Assembly: GCA_035610365.1 (NCBI GenBank)
Contig: CM069439.1
Span: 1,178,001-1,242,000, forward strand
Direction: 5' to 3'
From: Aquatica leii
Lineage: Eukaryota; Arthropoda; Insecta; Coleoptera; Lampyridae
Length of the DNA: 64,000 nt
The notes under the pieces were generated by a model. The model had not been told where the DNA came from. It did no database searches and saw nothing but the letters and a program-made list of their open reading frames with translations. Made by a program: the position numbers and the translations under genes. Below, piece after piece: positions 59,401-64,000 of this stretch (position 1 is its first letter; every line of letters starts with the position of its first letter).

Positions 59401-61550
59401 AAATGTATCCGCTACTTGTCGTTCATAACAATAAAATTTTAAAGGAAGTAGCGTGTATAGAATACATTAACGATATGAATATTTTAAATACGTACAAACT
59501 AACTAAATTGAATTGTAATGTATAGACGAAAAGACACCAAATGTGTAACTACTCCAACTTGAATAAACAAAAATTTGTTTTTAATAAAGTTAACCGAAAT
59601 GACGTTGGCGTACACAGATTTTATGTTTTCCGCGTTGTATTGACCAGATACAAATGAAACAAGCACGAAATTTTATGAGAAATTGCCACAGTTGCAACAA
59701 AGCCTAACATATGCAAAATAACTGCTTGTATTTATTCATGTATTCAAATTGTACACTTTGAAATCGAAATTATTTGCGGTATATCCATTTTGATATTTGT
59801 AACAGCTGACAGATAGAAAATACATATTTGTCGCGAGTTAAAAAATTGCCATTCCAAGTGCCATTTCACCCACCCATTTATATTGCGAGGGTTTGTTGAA
59901 GAAACATTATTTATCGAAAACCTATCCCGAAAACATATATATCATCGTAAGTATAACCACCAAGATGCTGATATTCTTGCCTTTATGTATATGTCAACAG
60001 AAAATCAATTCTCCAATTTTAAACAATCAATACAAATCTAGGCATATACCGTTTAGACTATAAATCACAATATACATGTACGTATATACTTTGTTTTAAC
60101 AATTTCACCAACAAACTTTTAAACTACACGGTTATTAATCAAAATTTTATTATTTCATATACACGCTTTATTCCTTAAACACACGGATATAACCAATCCG
60201 TTCTATCAAAATTTTCTAGAAAATGGAAAAACAAAAAAAATTTAAAACACGTTTTTACAAACGTCATATGCCAAAATAACTTTATAACATATGAGAAAAC
60301 TTTTTAATAAATCTGGAAAAAGACGAGCGCTACTGAAGAAATATATAATATACACCAAACCAGTAATTAAAAAAAACACAAAAACATTTTTTTGTGTAAT
60401 AAAAGTTGGTTTTATAAAGAAAGTAATTTCACAACGTTTAATTTTTTATCGTCTGGCATGGATTTACAAATTATTGTATCAAATTTTAAAACTAATTTAT
60501 TTATAAACATATATTTACACGATTAGAACTACACGTAACTAATTAATTCTAACAATATTTGAGAAAAACTCATAAACTAATTTATATATTACTATCACTC
60601 GAATAATAACGTCCGCGGATAACTTCTGTTTATCTAAAACTGTATTTGTTCACAGTAAAGGCACCTACGCTTATATGCGGTTATAATTTTTTTTTTTACT
60701 GGCACGGACACTTTATTTATCTTAGCACACTAGTTTATCACTTATTTATTTAAACCGACAGTCTTCTTAACTACCGACTTCGAAAAAGTCATCCTTTTAA
60801 AGACTTTTTATATATTTATGTTATCTGAGTCGAGAATTTTCTACATTCTTCGGTTATTGTCTCAAAGTTAACAATTATTCGAGAACGTTTGATTATTAAG
60901 TATATTATATACTAAAATGGCATTTAAAGACTGTACTGAATGTAAATTGTTTTTTACATCTACAATGTGTCTAAAAAAATTAGTTTTTTTTTAAATGTAG
61001 ACCTTTATGAAAAACATACTTATTAAAACGAAAGTTTAAAAATAATACGCTCTGACTCAAGCTTTCCAAATGTATGGTAAAGACAAACAATTTATATAGA
61101 ATGTAATTTATTTATTACAAGAATTAGAATAAAATTTTTATTTTGAAAACTTTCGTAGATATGATGTTTTAAAGTATCAAGATTTTTGAGTATTTTTTAC
61201 AAAATCCACAAAATTTACAAGCTGACGGTTTTTAAAATAAAGTTTCTGTTTGCTAAGCTTCCGCTAGCTATTTTACTATCTTACATGTTTTTTGCTTAGT
61301 TTACTGATTTTAGATTACTTTTTGGCACGGTTTATGTTTTTTTTTTCGGGTTTATTCTTATTATTTGTTTTAGACTAGATGCAATATATGTTGCGTTTTA
61401 GATTTTAATCTAATTTCTAATTTTGTTATTATTTACGTAATATGTTTAATGTCTCTACGTTTGATTTTTTACATTTTATAGTTTACTAGCACAGCCCCCG
61501 CTGCTTCACACGCGTAGACTTTCAGTTTTTGATACTTTTTTAGATATACA
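56427..61550. other. AT-rich DNA, no gene seen
   Basis: No protein fragment, long repeat or RNA gene recognised. The 71-codon basic frame 60291-60506 is explained by A-rich composition. Confidence 0.6.
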
Positions 61551-61790
61551 CCGTATCCAAAGTTAAACGTTTACAATTGTTATCTCCGTTATTATTGGAA
61601 CTACAATGTCAGTTAACAACCAAACTAAATCGTGACAACAGAACAACAATTGAACATACTGAGATATTCATAAAAACAAGGTTTTTTAAATTGAATATTT
61701 TCTATATTTTTACTTATTTAAAAAAAATAATTTTGAACAAAAAATTGTTAATACATAATCACCCTAAACTTTAAAATGAACAAATAAGAA
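61551..61790 (+). repeat. Left long inverted repeat of the mariner-like element
   Basis: Pairs with 63105-63285, with indels between blocks. The best blocks are TATCTCCGTTATTAT (61580-61594) and TAATACATAATCACCCTAAA (61749-61768). Confidence 0.8.
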
Positions 61791-61949
61791 ACATTTAAAC
61801 TTTTAATGTCAAATGTTACAAAACACATCGAAAAAAATTTAACATACTTGAGTGTATGTGAGTACGACATGAGACTTCCGAACCATCAAACGCCAAATGT
61901 ACAATATTGATAAACATACTGAAATGTGACAGCGTACTTTAAAGTGTTT

Positions 61950-62960
61950 CACAAAACAACGTCATACGAAATAGTCATTAAGTATCTTATATCTCTATGA
62001 AAATAAATGTTCAAAAGCATTGCCTTCTTGCTCAATACGTTTTTAAGCTCGCCCAATAACACTTCTTCTATCAATGTTATGTAAAATGTTTGTAATTGTT
62101 TCCTTTCAGTCGTCTACATTTTGATACGATTGTTTATAGATCTCATCTTTCAGAAAACCTCAAAGATAAAAATCTAGAGTCGCTAAATCCGGCGACCGTG
62201 CCAACGAATTGGCCCGTTTGTACCTATTCATTGACAGCCGAAGATTCTTGTCAATAAGTTAAAACAAAATAATTATGAGCAGATGGTTCATCCTGTTGAA
62301 AATGAGCATGTGGGTAAGCAATCAACTAAAGTTCTACAGAAAATTATTAGTAATTGGTTTTAATAACGTGGTATATCTCACTCTAGTCAAATTCCAGCGA
62401 TAGAAAACGAGACCAACAATTTACAAACCTATTAAACCGCAACAAACATTTAAGCTAAAGTGGTGTTGGGGATTACGTGGACCTCGTATAAAAGAATTTG
62501 CTCTTCTCCAGTAATGTTGATTGTGTTTGTTGCACATACCTGAAGTGGAAAAGTTAGATTGATCAGATTATATTTGTTACACGTACCTACCTGAATTCGA
62601 AAAATTAAATTTGTTAGACCATAAAATAAATTTAAAGTTACCTCGACGTTGACTACAAAAATTTAGTAACCAGTTGCAAAAAAATACTCTTCTTGCTGCA
62701 TCTCCAGCTGTTAAACCGTGCACCCTTTTCAGTTTAAAGCGATCTAGTTTATGTTTTTGAAAAATCGTTTGAATTTTGCTCTTTTTAACTTCCAATTGAT
62801 AGTAACTTCTCCAATTGATTTTCCAGAAAATTCTACAGAATCGGCCAGCACATTCGTTTCCGTTTCTTCATCAATTATAAAAAGCTTGCTTCTTCTTGTT
62901 TTTTTAAATGTACTTTTATTTTTTCTGAATTGTCTCTATAATTTCAGAAAATGCTGAGCA
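61950..62960 (-). pseudogene. mariner-like transposase remnant
   Basis: Minus strand, order N to C. The open frame 62795-62577 has FQKHKLDRFKLKRVHGLTAG then RVFFCNWLLNF, and FILWSNKFNFSNSGRY, where relatives have ILFSDE..F.N.G. The first catalytic aspartate is N here. Then come LNVCCGLIGL-IVGLVFYRWN (about 62400-62450; relatives NVWAGI.G..IIGP.FF.G), LIFNRMNHLLI (about 62290; relatives FQ.DGAP.H, aspartate lost) and LARSPDLATLDFYLWGFLKD (about 62150-62210), where the SPDL.PLDFFLWG box carrying the third aspartate is well kept. A tail to about 61950 follows. Two of three catalytic residues are gone and the frame is broken, so it is inactive. Same broad group as the copy at 14.9-15.4 kb. Confidence 0.82.
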
Positions 62961-63104
62961 TTTGGTGCTTCACAAATCGGAAATATAATCTGGTAATGCT
63001 GTAGTGCATTTGCAGAATTCTCTCACAAACAAAAATATTGAGAAACAACTATTGGCAGGTTTAATTTATATAACGTCTCATCCATAGCCTTCTTAAGTTT
63101 AAGT

Positions 63105-63285
63105 GCTTATTATTTGTTTATTTTTAAGTTTAGGGTGATTATGTATTAACTATTTTTTGTTCAAAATTAATTTTTTTTTGAAATGGGTAATAGTTTACAG
63201 TGTTCCATTCAAAAAAATGTTTTTGTGACGGGACCTTGTAGCTATAATAATAACGGAGATAGCAATGATGAACGTTTGAACACCC
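63105..63285 (-). repeat. Right long inverted repeat of the mariner-like element
   Basis: Inverse partner of 61551-61790. Confidence 0.8.
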
Positions 63286-64000
63286 TAAAAGTCAATTCTA
63301 AATATTGTTGAAAGAATGGATGAGTAGTTTCGTAGAAACATTACCTCTTCATATTAGTGTAGATTTCTATTTACTGTTAAAGTGGCCTATTGTTCTAAGT
63401 TTTTAGAAGATATTATTTTGTTGTTAGTTAGTGACCATATTTTTAACTTTAAGAATCAAATTGTTTTACTTTGTTTTTAGACTAAACCAATATTTTAAAT
63501 CTAAGTTTTTTTAATAATTGCCAAATATTTTAAATCTAGTTACGCAGTTTTAGTTTCATGTAAATTGTCAAAAAGATTTAATGCCAAATGGTAATTTTAA
63601 AATTTTGTTTTTATACATAGCAACTACAATTAAAAGTTCTAAGACTAACTGTTAATGTTAATTTTACAAATTTTAATTTAATTACAACCACCACATTACC
63701 ACCATTTATTTAACTTAGTACTGGTTCTATTTGCATTTTGGTAATACAATGTGTAATGGATGTGGTAATTTAATTTTTTGAAGTTATTATTTTGAGAATG
63801 CTTTTAATATATTTATTATTAGGTTTAGTTTACCTGCTTCATCTTTTTTAAATGTCCGTTTTGCGGTTATTCAAATAAATGCACTCTCTTAAGGTTTTGT
63901 TTCTTGAAGCCAAAATTTTTTTAAGTTCAGCGTCTTTTGACTTTAGAGAATTAAACTGTTTTAATACTTTGATTACTTCAGCCTCTGTGTAGAGTATTAT
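63286..64000. other. AT-rich DNA, no gene seen
   Basis: Nothing recognisable to the end of the window. Confidence 0.65.

Larger units (their letters stand above)
61551..63285 (-). mobile_element. mariner-like element with long inverted repeats
   Basis: An approximately 1.73-kb element whose ends are inverted copies over roughly 185-240 bp. The right end read inward is GGGTGTTCAAACGTTCATCA, then TTGCTATCTCCGTTATTAT. The left end has CCGTATCCAAA, then AAACGTTTACAATTGTTATC and TCCGTTATTAT. Further in, TAATACATAATCACCCTAAA (61749-61768) is inverted at about 63127-63146. A minus-strand mariner-type transposase remnant fills the middle. The exact TA boundaries are uncertain by a few bases because the outer left end has diverged. 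Confidence 0.8.

Overview
The window looks like a piece of an AT-rich (by eye about 70% A+T) arthropod, most likely insect, nuclear genome. No intact host protein-coding gene, rRNA, tRNA or CRISPR could be supported. What can be read is a graveyard of transposable elements, nearly all frameshifted and stop-ridden, and recognisable only by piecing motifs across frames. The insect assignment rests on the element mix (jockey-type LINE, BEL/Pao, several mariners, piggyBac-like, hAT-like, pogo) and is an inference.

Layout: 2.2-3.4 kb, hAT-like transposase remnant (minus). 3.4-5.9 kb, an APE-class LINE (minus) interrupted at 3722-4314 by a small element built from a repeat with 340-bp spacing. That small element carries a good type I hammerhead ribozyme core and is flanked by a 12-bp duplication; it looks like an animal retrozyme and is the most interesting object here. 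5.9-6.4 kb, mariner remnant (minus). 8.75-10.1 kb, second hAT-like remnant (minus). 11.9-13.3 kb, decayed copy of an unnamed multicopy insect protein family (plus). 14.9-15.9 kb, mariner remnant with a CAGGGTGTT-type end (plus). 18.6-19.6 kb, second copy of the LINE family (plus). 19.8-20.2 kb, third hAT-like fragment. 21.15-22.3 kb, piggyBac-like transposase remnant (minus). 25.75 kb, a 140-bp MITE-like palindrome. 31.2-33.95 kb, jockey-type LINE with ORF1 and RT (minus).

38.15-44.6 kb is a BEL/Pao retrotransposon remnant (plus). Its gag is split by a 2.7-kb pogo-type DNA transposon (38816-41518) with matching inverted ends, a TA duplication and a still-open 191-codon C-terminal frame. A further BEL gag zinc-knuckle fragment lies at 44.9-45.3 kb. 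48.2-50.0 kb is unusually CpG/GC-rich for this window and carries a TATA / AATAAA / primer-site-like arrangement on the minus strand, possibly an LTR. 61.55-63.29 kb is a mariner-like element with very long inverted repeats and a dead transposase (minus). The remaining stretches are AT-rich DNA in which I see no gene.

Nothing works together as a pathway. The relationships are insertions of one element into another, which give a relative order: pogo after BEL, and the retrozyme-like element after the LINE. All family assignments come from recognising motifs by eye, without database searches.
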